From Pseudomonadota bacterium (GTDB lineage: Bacteria; Pseudomonadota; Gammaproteobacteria; Burkholderiales; Thiobacillaceae): a stretch of DNA of 34,692 bases. The stretch's first letter is position 1. Each line of letters opens with the position of its first letter. The DNA lies in contig JAUYFG010000138.1 of assembly GCA_030690985.1 (NCBI GenBank), positions 1 through 34,692 on the forward strand. The letters run 5' to 3'. Below the pieces are notes generated by a model. That model saw nothing but the letters and a program-made list of their open reading frames with translations, ran no database searches and was not told the DNA's origin. Below, one piece after another: positions 7,574 through 18,181 of this stretch. A program made the position numbers and the translations under genes.

Positions 7574-10500
7574 ATGCCTGGCCCCGCCTCTTTCGCGCGC
7601 TTTCTGAGCGCCCTGTCGCTGGCATTTCTGCCGGCCATTCTTTTCCCTCAGCCAGTGCTCGCCGATGAAGGCTTGCGCGCCGACAAAACGGAGATCGCGG
7701 CAGGCGAAAGCACCACGGTTCGTCTTGAAGGCGTCTCCGGCTTGTTCAAGACCCGCTGGCACAACGACCCGGACGGCAGCATCCGCTTCGACACCAAGAG
7801 CAATAAAGAAGCCGGCGTCACCGCGCTCAAACCCGGCCGGGTGAGCATCACCGCCAAGGTGCTGGCGAACAGCTACAGCCTCGAACTCAAGGTGCTGGAC
7901 GCCCCCGAAAAGAAAGACCCCAAGGGCGGCTGGCATACCAAGATCGAAGGCATGGCCAAGGTACTGGGCTTCCCGGACAAGGACGCGCGCATCGTGCGCA
8001 TGCTGGCCGAAGTAAACGACGGCAGCCGCCTGCCTTATGAGTTCTATGCCGACCTGGCCAAGATTCCCGCCACCCTGTTCGACGTGATCGAGGTGCGCTC
8101 GAAACTGGTGGACGGCAACCCCGCCTTCGCCCGTGATGTTCTCGGCCCCACCTTCGCCGGTGGCGGCACGGACGTGGAATTGCACCTTCTTTCCTGGCGC
8201 CGCAAGGAAACCCTGGCGGCCATCGACGAGGTGGTGAAGCGCTTCGTCGATGCCGGACGGGTGCCCAGGGACGGCTACTCGATGCTCATCTCCCACGTCG
8301 GGAAATGGGCCTCCCAGGAACTCTCCGCCCTCACCCTCACCGGCGACATCGACTTCAGTTTCGTCTGCAACGACGTGGAACTGGCGCAGGCCATGAAGGA
8401 CGCCTACGCGGAAGTCATCAAGCGGCGCACCGGGCTCGATCCCAAGGCGCTCGATTCCGTCGCCACCGCGCACGGCAAGGCCGGCCTGGAGGTCTACATC
8501 GGCAAGCACGGCATGGCCTTTGCTGAAGAGCAGATGAAGATCAACCAACTGGTGGACATGACCACCGGCTCGAAGAGAAAGATCGAGTTCGAAGACGTGG
8601 CCATGGGGCTGTCCATGGAACGGGCAATGGCGGAAACCTTCGGCAAGGAGGTGCCCAAACCGGCGCACAACAGCGAACCCGGCCTGTCGATGGAGATGGT
8701 GCGCCACTTCGGCCATGACATCGTCAAGACCGGCATTTACGACATGAGCAACGCAGTAGTGAAAGCCGCGAAATACCTGGACCGCAGCTACAAATCGCTG
8801 GATGCCTCCGGCGGCAAACCGGCCGACGCCGATCTCGCCAAGTTCGCCGGCGACATCACCGGCTGGGCCAACACCAAGCCACAGTCGGCGGCCATCCGGG
8901 AAAGCATGATCAAGCGCATTTCCGAGTATCTCGGCAGCGCGCCGAAGGTGGTGTTCGACCAGGACACGCAGAAGCTGGTGTTGTCGCTGGACCCCGGCCA
9001 GATCGCCGCCTTCCATGAAAAAGCTACCCAGGCCATGTGGAAAACCGTTGAACAGGGCTCCACCACCCGCACCCAGGAAATGGAAACCCGCATGCGGGAT
9101 CTCACCGAGCGCAAACGGCGTGGCGACAATGTTGAACAGGAAGTCGGCAAGCTCAGGGCGGACATGACCAGTCTGGTCGACATGGTGGAAGCCGAGGTGA
9201 AGGCCTTCAAGGATGTCGAAGTGCCCAAGGTGGTGATCGACAACAACGCCAAGGTGCGTGCACTGATGAACATCCTCGCCGGCCGCTTCGGCACCAAGGT
9301 GCTGTCCGAGGAAGAACTCAAGGACAAGAAATTCGTCGAGGAACTGCTCAAGGCCGAGGGCCAGCACGGCAGCGAGATGCGCCGCCAGATGACCGCCGCC
9401 TACATCATGGAACGCAGCGTCGATGCCTTGATCCGCAGCCCCGCGATGGCTGCAACCGGCGCCATGAGCGGCGTCGAGAAGACCAACCAGATGCTCGATT
9501 TCATCGACGACCGTCTGCTTGGCTCGATTCGTGGCGAAACCGGGTTCAGCGATTTCGAGACGGAACTGAAGCTGATCCGCCAGACCGCCCTCGACCCGAA
9601 GACCCGGCCCGGCGTGTTGAAGGAACTCAACGCCCTGAAGAGCCATGTCGCCCTGGGCATCAAAGCCACCAACCAGAAACTCAACAGCGCGCTGCAAGCG
9701 ACTTCCGCCGACCGCCAGGGCATGAAGTTCATGATGGTCTACGGCCTCGCGGATGAAATGAAGTCCTACCGCGACGCCTTCAACAACGAGGGCTGGGGCG
9801 GCTTCGCCACGGAAATCTTCCGCCGCCGCATCCCGCTCGGCTCCGCCATCGAAGGCGCGGTCATGGGCAACACCTACCGCGCCGGCTGGGACGTAGTCAC
9901 CACTCTGATTCCGCCGCTCGCCCTGCCGGAAGCCGCCCTGGGCCTGGTCACCATGATCGGCACCCAGGCCAGTTCGACTTACTGGAACGAACAACTTGCC
10001 CTGTTCGTGGACACCCTCTACGACAGCGCCACCTTCAAGCTGGTCGAGATGGAGCAGCACGACAAAGCCAAGGTGGGCGTGTACCGCCTGATCTCGGTCA
10101 AACACCGGGGCATCCCCATCGACCTTTCGCAATTTGCCGCCATGCGCCGCGAACAGGTCGAAGCCCTGCGCCGGCAGATCGGCAAGGGTCGCCTCGACTG
10201 GGCCGCGTACAACACGGAATTCCAGGGTCTCACCCGCTGGACCGAGGTGGACAGCGTCCTGCAAAGAAATCTCGCCGCCAGCGACCCGGCGCTCGCCCTG
10301 CTGGAAGAAATGGCCAGCCACCCCAGCGTCGGCCCGAAACTCATGGATCGCCTCGCCGAAAAAGGCCTGGTGCGCTGGGAGGAAGTGAAGCTGGGCTTCA
10401 TCACCAACCTGATCAAACGCCTGGAAGAGCGCAAGCAGGCCGACCAGGCCCTGGGCGCCGGCATGTTGCCGGAACTGTTCCTGGAACTGCGTAAAGCCGC

Positions 10501-13500
10501 CGCCGACCTGGAAATCGAGGACGCCATGCTGCGCGCCCTCGATGCCGAGGTGGACACCAACAACCTGAAGGCCCTGTTCAACTGGCTGTGGGAAACCAAG
10601 CGCAACGTCCAGGCTCAGGCGCCCACGGAAAGCGAGACCACGCGCGCCGCGCAGGTGGTGAAAAAGTATCTGGACACCTACAAGAGCATCGTCAAATCGC
10701 GCGACCAGTTGCAGACCTCGCTGCCCGCCTTCGCCGCCAAAGACGGTTCCACCCGTTACCTGACCAGCGACCTGTTCCTGTCCGGCCGCGCCGCTGCCGA
10801 CAAGGAAGTCAGTGATGCCTGGGTGAAGCATGTCGGCGGCTCGCTGACCGCCGGCAGCGACGCCCTGCTCGCCATCAAGAAGGAATATCTGCCCAACCTC
10901 GCCCTGGATGCCGAGGACCAGCGCTACCTTGAACGTGTGTTCCCGCGCGAACTCTGGATGAAGCCCTACAAGGACGCCGGCATCGCGCGCCAGAAAACCT
11001 GGCTGCTCGATCGCGCCATCGCCCACGGCAAGGCGCGCAATGAAATCCTCGACGAGTACAAGGCCTGGCTGGAAAGACAGGCGCCGGTGCAACTCAGCGT
11101 CACCGTGCTCGATGCCCTGGACGGCAAGAAACAGATCGGCGGCGCCTCCGGCGACCTCAAACCCACGGACATCCTGGGCAAGCCCGGCAGCGGCAAGGCC
11201 AGCGGCAGCACCCTCGTATTCGGCGTGCCCAGCGGCCGCTACAACCTGACCATCAAGGCGCCCGGCTATGACGATGCCAGCCAGGATGTGTTGCTCGGCC
11301 GCGCCCTCAACCCCAAACCCACGCTCGCGGTGAGCCTGACGCCGACGGGCAAGAAGGGCACAGGCGATCTCGCCCAGTTCATCGCCTCCGCCCTCAAGGC
11401 GCGCGACTGGAAAATCCTGGCTGATCGCCTGGATAGCGAGAAGAAGAGCGACCTCAAAATGCAGAACGTAGTCGCCTGGCAGGCCAACATCGACGCGCTT
11501 GGCGCAGCCCTGAAAACCCTCAAGGACGAGCGCATCGACTGGGCGCTGGCTTGGCGGCCGTATATCGACGCCCTCGATAACATCGACTCCAGCGTCTGGG
11601 ACAAGCTCACGCGGCAAGTGGAAATCAAGCGTACCGAGGTTGAACGTCGTTGCTGGGATGGTGGCAGCGCGAGCGAGGATACGAAGAAACGCACCGAACG
11701 TTGCCAGACCGAAGGCCGCAAGTTCGAGGAAAGCTGTGTCGGCACCTGGCCCGGCCAGCATTGGGAAGAAATGAAGCGCATCCGGATCGCGAAACAGGAA
11801 TTGCCGGATGCCACCCATACCCTGCATAGCGCCGGTTACGGCGGCTACCGCGCCTGGTTCGAGGCGGTGGAAAAGCTCGCCGAGAAACACAAGCTGCCCT
11901 TCCCCTACCCGAAACCGGTTACCCCGCGCCTGAAATACGCCCTGGGTTGCGCCAACGTGGGCCTGCCCACCGGCAAGAAGGATGCGGACTCCGCCATCAA
12001 GGTTACGGTAGCGGCGCCCAGCGCCAGCCTGCCCTTGGGCAAGTCGGTCACCCTCAACGCCAGCGCCGGCGGCGGCAAGGCACCGTACCGCTTTGCCTGG
12101 TCAAGTGGTGGCAGCGGAACGCGAGTCAGCGTCACCCCGCGCTGGGCCGGCGAATGGACGGTGACCGTCAGCGCCAGCGACGCCGAGGGCAAGAGCGGCG
12201 AAGGCAGCGCTACCGTGCGCGTCACCGCCGCGCAGGTGAAGCTGCAAGGCACCCAGCCCACCGTGTTCTACGGCAGCAACGCCACCCTCTCACTCCCCGG
12301 CAAGGAACCGCCCCCACCCGCCGTAGCGGGGCCCGACCCGTGCGCCGGACGTGGCTACACCGCCAGCAACCCGTTCGACGAATGTGCGCGGGTCACCAAC
12401 GTCAAAACCGTGACGACCGACCCGCGTTGGGATGCAGTCGGTGTGACACCGCCGCCACCGGAGATAGACAGCGTGACGCCGTCGGCCGCCGCGCCCACGG
12501 CTAGCGGTAAACAGCGCGTGGTCTGGCAGGCAGAACCCGCCGTCACCCTCAACCCACCGACCAGCAGCGATGGCAAGACCAAGGTCACCTATGACCGCAT
12601 GGGCTCGATCAAACTCTGGTGCGAAATCCAGGAAGAAATCGAAGGCGCCTTCCACAGCGTCGGCGAGTGCGGCCAGGAAACGGTGAAAGTCATCGCACCG
12701 AAGTTCAGCGTCAGCTTCACGCCCCCGGAAGGCCAAGGACGCATCGGGCAAGAGATACGCGCCCAGGTGAACAGCCAGCCCGCCGTCGCCGACAAACTGA
12801 TCGACTTCCGCTGGTTCGACCCGCCGACTTCCAACCGCATGGAGCTATCGACCAATGCGCGGGAGATCAGCTTCAAGCTGAAAGACGCGAAACCGGTAGT
12901 GCTGAAGACGCTGGCGCGAGTGCCCTACCACGGCGACGAAATCGCCGAAATCAGCGCCACCTACACCGGCCAGGTCTACCAGGTGAAAGCCTGGGCTGTG
13001 GAACCCGGCACGCGGCCGATGCTGTGGGATGCCAAGAAAGGGGGGTTGGTGCCGGTGCCCAAGGGCAGCTACGCCACCCACGAGCGGATTTCGCTGCGTG
13101 CCGAGATTCAAGGCGGGGCGCCCGACGGCGTGCGCTGGAACTGGACGGTGAACGACGACACCACGATTTCCAATCCGATCTCGCAGACCCCCACCGTTTC
13201 GCGCACCTCGGCCGGCAGCATCAACGCCCGGGTCGAGGCGCGCGACGGCGAAGGCGCCCTGCTCGGCAGCGGCGATGTCAGCCTCGGCGTGATCGAGGTG
13301 CGTGACACGCCGCCCGCACCAGCGAATTTGTCACAAGCGCCGATCCCCACTCTCACCCCGGACAAGACCACGCTGGAACGTGGCCAAAGCGTCTCGATCA
13401 GCGCCGAAGTGAGCGGTGGCAAAGCGCCCTACAGCTACGCCTGGCAAGGTGCCGGCGGCCAGGGCGCGCGAGTGACCGCCACACCAGGCAAACTGGGCAG

Positions 13501-15652
13501 CCACACGGTCAGCCTCACGGTGCGCGACAGCAAGGGCAAGAGCGGCAACGCCAGCCTGATCCTGGAAGTACAAGCCAATCAGGCCGACCGCGACCAGGCC
13601 GAAGCCACCCGCCTGGGCGACCAGGCGATCAAGCAGTTGCAACAGGGCAATCTGCCCGCCGCCATCAACACGGCGCGGCAAGGCAACCAGCGCGACCCCG
13701 CCGGCGCGCGCGCGGCCAGCGCCAAGGTCGCCGCCGCCGCCAAGAAAGCCGGCTGGAACGACGTCTACGAACGCGATTTCACTCAGGCCGTGCCCAAGTT
13801 GGAAGCCGCCCATGAACTCGATCCAACCGATAAAGATGCGGCGAGCAAGCTGGACCAGGCCAGGCGCTTCGCCCAGGTGTGGCCGCAGGTGGAAGCCAAA
13901 GCGCGCGAATTCGACGCCCAGATGGCCGACAAGAAAATCTGGAGCGCGCAGAAGACCCTGCTGCAAATGCAGGACCTGCAACACGAAATGAGCGGCGGCA
14001 TGGCCAACCCGCTATCCAGGCGCGCCAGCGACGCCTTCAACGCCGGCACGCAGGAATACAACCGCTTCATGCAGGACGTGAACGAGCGCCACACCCGCTA
14101 TTTCAAAGAGCAAAACTGGCAAGCCATGCTGAAAAACGCCGAAACCGCGCTGCAACGGGAGCACAACCCGGCCAACGACAAGGTGCTCAAGGGCAACGTC
14201 GATTTCGCCAAACAAATGCTGCGTGAACAGTCAACCAGGACCGCTGCGGCAAGCACCACCCACGCCGCGAACCTGGGCGCCGAGATTGCCGGCAAATGGA
14301 AAACCAGTGAGGGCGAACTGACCCTGAATCAGTCCGGCAACCAGATCAGCGGCAGCTACAGCAGCGACGGCGGCGAGATCGTCGGCGCGATGAACGGCAA
14401 CGTGCTGGAGGGTTACTGGATCGAAAACGGCTCCAGCGAACGCTGCGCCGGCGCAAAAAACGGTCGCTACCACTGGGGCCGCATCCGCTGGACTTTCCAG
14501 GGCGGCAAATTCACCGGCGTCTGGAGTTATTGCGACAAACCGCTGCCGGGCAGTGGCACCGGCTGGACCGGCGAACGTAGCGGCGGCGTGCCATCCACAC
14601 TGCCCAGCGCAAGCGGCGCCGCTCCCAGCGCCGGCTATGGCGACTGGGAAGTGGTGGAAACCACGCCCGGCATGTATCGCCTGGAACAAGGCAGCGGCCA
14701 AGTAAAAATCGCACGCCAGGGCAACAACCCCGGCGGCCTGCAACACGCCGGCCTGCGCCTGAATCGCGGCCTGCCGGTGACGGGCGATTTCGCCGCCCAG
14801 GTCAGTTTCAGCGACGCCCGCATCGAAGGCGGCCTCAACCAGATCGAACTGCACGCCAGCTTCGCCGACGGCTCCATCTTCTACGTGGTGCGCGACCGCG
14901 AACGCAGCGGCAGCCACATCTGGGCGCCCGGCCTGCAAGGTGACGCATCCTGCGGCCGTTCCGGCACGCTGCGCATGGAACGCCGGGGTGAAACTGTCAC
15001 CGGCTACTGCGACGGTCGCGCCATCGGTTCCGCGCCGCGCAAAGCCGCACTGACCCGGCTGCAATTCGTGCTGCAGAACAACAGCACGAATGACCCGATC
15101 TCGGCCACCTTCCGCGATTGGAAACTCAACGCCGCCAGTGGCACCCTCTCCGGCAAAACCGGCGCAAACAACCTGGCACACGGCAAACCGGCCAGCCAGA
15201 GCAGCCGTTCGCAGTGGTCACGGCCGGACGATCCGCAAGGCGCGGTGGACGGCGTCATCAACGGCGGCTGTTCATTCCACACCAACAACGAAGCCAACCC
15301 CTGGTGGCAAGTCGATCTCGGCGCCAGCTTCCGGCTTGGCGAAATCCGTCTCTACAACCGCATGGACTGCTGCGGCGAGCGCGCGCGCACGGTTCAAATC
15401 ATGGTGTCCGACGATGGCCGCAACTGGCGCACCGTCTACCGCCACAACGGCTCCGTCTTCGGCGGCAAGGACGGCAAACCGCTGCTGGTGGTCCTGTCCG
15501 ACGTGCAGGCGCGCCACGTCCGCTTGCAACTCAACGAAACCACCTGGTTCCATCTGGATGAGGTGGAAGTGATGGGCGCTGGTGAAGCCACCCCAAGCGA
15601 CGGCGGCCGTGATTACAGCGGCTACACGCCGCAACCCGCGAGCAGCCCGTAG
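7574..15652 (+). CDS. Giant secreted multidomain protein (PKD-like domains, TPR-like helices, C-terminal F5/8 type C/discoidin-like domain)
   Basis: 2692-aa ORF with signal-peptide-like N-terminus; two PKD-like repeats (APYRFAWSSGGSGTRVSVTP..GEWTVTVSASDAEGKSG; APYSYAWQGAGGQGARVTATP..SHTVSLTVRDSKGKSG); C-terminal NLAHGKPASQSS...AVDG...PWWQVDLGASFRLGEIRLYNR. Confidence 0.88.
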   Translation: MPGPASFARFLSALSLAFLPAILFPQPVLADEGLRADKTEIAAGESTTVRLEGVSGLFKTRWHNDPDGSIRFDTKSNKEAGVTALKPGRVSITAKVLANSYSLELKVLDAPEKKDPKGGWHTKIEGMAKVLGFPDKDARIVRMLAEVNDGSRLPYEFYADLAKIPATLFDVIEVRSKLVDGNPAFARDVLGPTFAGGGTDVELHLLSWRRKETLAAIDEVVKRFVDAGRVPRDGYSMLISHVGKWASQELSALTLTGDIDFSFVCNDVELAQAMKDAYAEVIKRRTGLDPKALDSVATAHGKAGLEVYIGKHGMAFAEEQMKINQLVDMTTGSKRKIEFEDVAMGLSMERAMAETFGKEVPKPAHNSEPGLSMEMVRHFGHDIVKTGIYDMSNAVVKAAKYLDRSYKSLDASGGKPADADLAKFAGDITGWANTKPQSAAIRESMIKRISEYLGSAPKVVFDQDTQKLVLSLDPGQIAAFHEKATQAMWKTVEQGSTTRTQEMETRMRDLTERKRRGDNVEQEVGKLRADMTSLVDMVEAEVKAFKDVEVPKVVIDNNAKVRALMNILAGRFGTKVLSEEELKDKKFVEELLKAEGQHGSEMRRQMTAAYIMERSVDALIRSPAMAATGAMSGVEKTNQMLDFIDDRLLGSIRGETGFSDFETELKLIRQTALDPKTRPGVLKELNALKSHVALGIKATNQKLNSALQATSADRQGMKFMMVYGLADEMKSYRDAFNNEGWGGFATEIFRRRIPLGSAIEGAVMGNTYRAGWDVVTTLIPPLALPEAALGLVTMIGTQASSTYWNEQLALFVDTLYDSATFKLVEMEQHDKAKVGVYRLISVKHRGIPIDLSQFAAMRREQVEALRRQIGKGRLDWAAYNTEFQGLTRWTEVDSVLQRNLAASDPALALLEEMASHPSVGPKLMDRLAEKGLVRWEEVKLGFITNLIKRLEERKQADQALGAGMLPELFLELRKAAADLEIEDAMLRALDAEVDTNNLKALFNWLWETKRNVQAQAPTESETTRAAQVVKKYLDTYKSIVKSRDQLQTSLPAFAAKDGSTRYLTSDLFLSGRAAADKEVSDAWVKHVGGSLTAGSDALLAIKKEYLPNLALDAEDQRYLERVFPRELWMKPYKDAGIARQKTWLLDRAIAHGKARNEILDEYKAWLERQAPVQLSVTVLDALDGKKQIGGASGDLKPTDILGKPGSGKASGSTLVFGVPSGRYNLTIKAPGYDDASQDVLLGRALNPKPTLAVSLTPTGKKGTGDLAQFIASALKARDWKILADRLDSEKKSDLKMQNVVAWQANIDALGAALKTLKDERIDWALAWRPYIDALDNIDSSVWDKLTRQVEIKRTEVERRCWDGGSASEDTKKRTERCQTEGRKFEESCVGTWPGQHWEEMKRIRIAKQELPDATHTLHSAGYGGYRAWFEAVEKLAEKHKLPFPYPKPVTPRLKYALGCANVGLPTGKKDADSAIKVTVAAPSASLPLGKSVTLNASAGGGKAPYRFAWSSGGSGTRVSVTPRWAGEWTVTVSASDAEGKSGEGSATVRVTAAQVKLQGTQPTVFYGSNATLSLPGKEPPPPAVAGPDPCAGRGYTASNPFDECARVTNVKTVTTDPRWDAVGVTPPPPEIDSVTPSAAAPTASGKQRVVWQAEPAVTLNPPTSSDGKTKVTYDRMGSIKLWCEIQEEIEGAFHSVGECGQETVKVIAPKFSVSFTPPEGQGRIGQEIRAQVNSQPAVADKLIDFRWFDPPTSNRMELSTNAREISFKLKDAKPVVLKTLARVPYHGDEIAEISATYTGQVYQVKAWAVEPGTRPMLWDAKKGGLVPVPKGSYATHERISLRAEIQGGAPDGVRWNWTVNDDTTISNPISQTPTVSRTSAGSINARVEARDGEGALLGSGDVSLGVIEVRDTPPAPANLSQAPIPTLTPDKTTLERGQSVSISAEVSGGKAPYSYAWQGAGGQGARVTATPGKLGSHTVSLTVRDSKGKSGNASLILEVQANQADRDQAEATRLGDQAIKQLQQGNLPAAINTARQGNQRDPAGARAASAKVAAAAKKAGWNDVYERDFTQAVPKLEAAHELDPTDKDAASKLDQARRFAQVWPQVEAKAREFDAQMADKKIWSAQKTLLQMQDLQHEMSGGMANPLSRRASDAFNAGTQEYNRFMQDVNERHTRYFKEQNWQAMLKNAETALQREHNPANDKVLKGNVDFAKQMLREQSTRTAAASTTHAANLGAEIAGKWKTSEGELTLNQSGNQISGSYSSDGGEIVGAMNGNVLEGYWIENGSSERCAGAKNGRYHWGRIRWTFQGGKFTGVWSYCDKPLPGSGTGWTGERSGGVPSTLPSASGAAPSAGYGDWEVVETTPGMYRLEQGSGQVKIARQGNNPGGLQHAGLRLNRGLPVTGDFAAQVSFSDARIEGGLNQIELHASFADGSIFYVVRDRERSGSHIWAPGLQGDASCGRSGTLRMERRGETVTGYCDGRAIGSAPRKAALTRLQFVLQNNSTNDPISATFRDWKLNAASGTLSGKTGANNLAHGKPASQSSRSQWSRPDDPQGAVDGVINGGCSFHTNNEANPWWQVDLGASFRLGEIRLYNRMDCCGERARTVQIMVSDDGRNWRTVYRHNGSVFGGKDGKPLLVVLSDVQARHVRLQLNETTWFHLDEVEVMGAGEATPSDGGRDYSGYTPQPASSP

Positions 15653-15792
15653 GGCGGAATCCCCGCGAGGGGGAGGCCGAATCCGTAGGCGCTGAAGCGC
15701 AACGGCTTCGCTCAAGCGGCCTTATCGCGCCTTCCGCCGTGGTTTGTCGGAAGGCGCCGGCATGAAGACGCCGGCTTTTCCGACCTACGGGG
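15652..15792. repeat. GTAGGGCGGAA...-type palindromic intergenic repeat
   Basis: CCCCGCGAGGGG, GCGCCTTCCGCC...GGAAGGCGC and GCCGGCATGAAGACGCCGGC inverted segments; related sequence at 28060-28150. Confidence 0.65.
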
Positions 15793-15978
15793 CTTCCGAG
15801 CGTGCCATCACAAAATGGTTTCGCGATAATGGGTCAGGCATTTCCCTGGTACTCATCTGTTCACCTACCCAAAGTGCATGACCCGACCCCCCCTCCCCTG
15901 AAACAGGCCGTCCCCGGCCAGCTCACGCCTGATCGGGGGGCGGGGGGTGCATTGCGGCGTGAGCGAGACCTGATACGC

Positions 15979-16212
15979 ATGGAACTGTCCAAGGTGAAGG
16001 ATGCCATGCCATTGCTGATGAAGCGGCGCAATGGCGGGTGCTGGACCCGCGAGGAGCAACGCTATCTGTTGGAGCGGCTACGCGGCCTGTCCTATCTGTC
16101 GCCATACCTGCTGGTGCTGCTGTTGCCGGGTTCGTTCGTGCTCATGCCCTTGCTGGCGTGGTGGCTGGACCGCCGCCGTGGCGCGCAACGCGCTGCTCGC
16201 GATTTGACCTGA
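15979..16212 (+). CDS. Small membrane protein resembling the C-terminal part of LETM1-like proteins
   Basis: MELSKVKDAMPLLMKRRNGGCWTREEQRYLLERLRGLSYLSPYLLVLLLPGSFVLMPLLAWWLDRRR; the ORF extends upstream to 15802 so the start is uncertain. Confidence 0.55.
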   Translation: MELSKVKDAMPLLMKRRNGGCWTREEQRYLLERLRGLSYLSPYLLVLLLPGSFVLMPLLAWWLDRRRGAQRAARDLT

Positions 16213-16259
16213 ACGACGACTGCTCGAACGCCGGCAAGGTGGCGTGCCGCATCGCCCCG

Positions 16260-17435
16260 CTACTTCATGGCTTCGCCGGTATACAAAGCGGCGATCAGGT
16301 CGGACTGGGTCACCATGCCGACCAGGCGGGCATCGGCATCGACCACCGGAATATGGTGCAGCCCCTTGTCCGACAGCATCGGCACCAGTTCGACGATGTG
16401 CATGTCCTCACGCGCGGTCACCACCGGTGTGGCCATGATCTGGCCGACCACCTCGGGTTTTTCCGAGGCGACGCCGGGGGTGCGGCGGATGAAGCGGATC
16501 AGCTTGTCCTCGAAGGTTTCGTAGGTTTTCAGGTTGGCGCGCTTGATGAAGTCCACCAGGGTGATGACGCCGATCACGCGGCGAAACGGGTCGATCACCG
16601 GAATCGCCTTGACCTTGTGGTAACGCAGCCGGGCCCAGGCTTCCTCCAGTTCGGTGCCGTATTCCGCCGTGGACAGGTCGCGCGACATGATGTCGGCGCA
16701 GGTGATGTTGCCCATCTTGCGGCGGAAGGCGTGGATACCCGCGCGGCTGTAGACCCGGTCGAGGTCCGCCTCGCTGATGTCCAGATAGGTGTCGAGATCG
16801 CGCAAGGCATTGCGCAGGTCGGTTCGATCCAGCCCGAGACGGTCGAGCGGCGTCGGGTCGCTGTGGCGGTGCTTGTGGTCTTTCCTGGTGCTCGGCCGCG
16901 CGGGATAGCGATGCCCGGGCATAAGGTTGTTGATGACTAGCGCGGCCAGGAGCAACAGCAGCACGTTGAGCCCCACCGGCTCCAGCATGAAGCGGAAACC
17001 CTCCGCGTGAACGGCGTCGCCGCCCAGCACGGCCACCAGCGCCACCGCCCCGCCGGGTGGGTGCAGGCTATGGCTGAAATGCATGCACAGGATCGTCAGC
17101 GATACGGCCACCGCCGAGGCCACCCAGAGATCCGGGAGCAACCGCGCGCAGGCCACCCCCACGAAAGCCGCGATCAAGTGGCCGCCCACCAGCGGCCAGG
17201 GTTGCGCCAACGGGCTGTTCGGGGTGACAAACAAAAGGATGGCCGAAGCCCCCATGGAGGCCACCAGAACCAGCAGGCCAGCCCCTTCCATGAATCGGCT
17301 GCTGACATAACCCACCACCAGCACGGCGACGAATGCCGCCAGCGTGGAACGCAGTCGCTCCCCGACGCTGAGGGGGGTGGACTCGGTGACCAGGTAGGGA
17401 CGAAGTCCCAGCAAAAACTGCCTGAGTGCGTGCAT
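16260..17435 (-). CDS. HPP family membrane protein with two C-terminal CBS domains
   Basis: HSLHPPGGAVAL motif in a multi-TM N-terminus; CBS segments ADIMSRDLST...IPVIDPFRRVIGVITLVDF and MATPVVTAREDMHIVELVPMLSDKGLHHIPVVDADARLVGMVTQSDL. Confidence 0.93.
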   Translation of the reverse strand: MHALRQFLLGLRPYLVTESTPLSVGERLRSTLAAFVAVLVVGYVSSRFMEGAGLLVLVASMGASAILLFVTPNSPLAQPWPLVGGHLIAAFVGVACARLLPDLWVASAVAVSLTILCMHFSHSLHPPGGAVALVAVLGGDAVHAEGFRFMLEPVGLNVLLLLLAALVINNLMPGHRYPARPSTRKDHKHRHSDPTPLDRLGLDRTDLRNALRDLDTYLDISEADLDRVYSRAGIHAFRRKMGNITCADIMSRDLSTAEYGTELEEAWARLRYHKVKAIPVIDPFRRVIGVITLVDFIKRANLKTYETFEDKLIRFIRRTPGVASEKPEVVGQIMATPVVTAREDMHIVELVPMLSDKGLHHIPVVDADARLVGMVTQSDLIAALYTGEAMK

Positions 17436-17536
17436 GAAGCGACCTTTCCTGTGTCTTTATCCAGGTCGGCATTATGGGTGAAGCGGTTTCGCCACGCCCA
17501 GCGGCCGGCTACCCGTGTAATCAACGGGCTCCCGCA

Positions 17537-18064
17537 TCACCCCGGCCGCGAGTCCTCCAGCCAGGTTTTGAACAACCAGGCCAGCGCAGCCAACATCAAT
17601 CCCCAGCCCAGGAAGGCGGTGAACCCGGCGATGCGGGTATCCGCGTCGAGCACGCCCCAGCGGGAAAAAATCTCGGTCCAGTCGTGTTCGCCACCGCCCA
17701 CCAGGGGCAGCAGTTGGACGCGCGCATCGGCCATGTAACGGGCCACGTTGAGCAGGCTCTCGCCCAGCCAGACCAGGCCGAACGCCAGCCCCACCGCTTC
17801 CCCCCGGCGCCGGAAGTGCCAGGCGACCAGGGCAGGAAACAGCAACTGGAACAAGGTGCCGCCGTAAACCATCAGGTGCCCGCTCAACAGGCCGACGAGG
17901 GGGTGGCCGGCTTCGTGGATGACCAGATTGGCGCTGTCCAGGATCGGCACCCAGTCCTCGCCGGATTTCAGACGCGCGAACACGATGTAAACCGCGAACA
18001 GCGCCACGCCGATGAATCCGGCCAAAGTCACCAGGCGAGGAGGAGAGTCGTAATCAGAGGGCAT
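17537..18064 (-). CDS. M50-like membrane metalloprotease/integral membrane protein
   Basis: HEAGH (HExxH) in a hydrophobic context; probable start MPSDYDSPPR at 18064, since the longer ORF N-terminus is translated repeat sequence. Confidence 0.75.
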   Translation of the reverse strand: MPSDYDSPPRLVTLAGFIGVALFAVYIVFARLKSGEDWVPILDSANLVIHEAGHPLVGLLSGHLMVYGGTLFQLLFPALVAWHFRRRGEAVGLAFGLVWLGESLLNVARYMADARVQLLPLVGGGEHDWTEIFSRWGVLDADTRIAGFTAFLGWGLMLAALAWLFKTWLEDSRPG

Positions 18065-18181
18065 CAATGTGTAGCGCCGGTGGGACGCCAATGGGATGGA
18101 TTCCTCCCCCCTGCCACGGCATCGAAGTGCCGGACTGGCGCAGTCTTGACCAGCCACGAGAAGGAGGGAGCCGAAAATGAA

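Noticed and set aside
7487-11890. 1467-aa ORF antisense to the giant secreted-protein gene
   Set aside because: Low-complexity shadow frame (H/G/A/Q/E-rich) produced by high-GC codon bias; no recognisable domain, and the sense strand has clear protein features.
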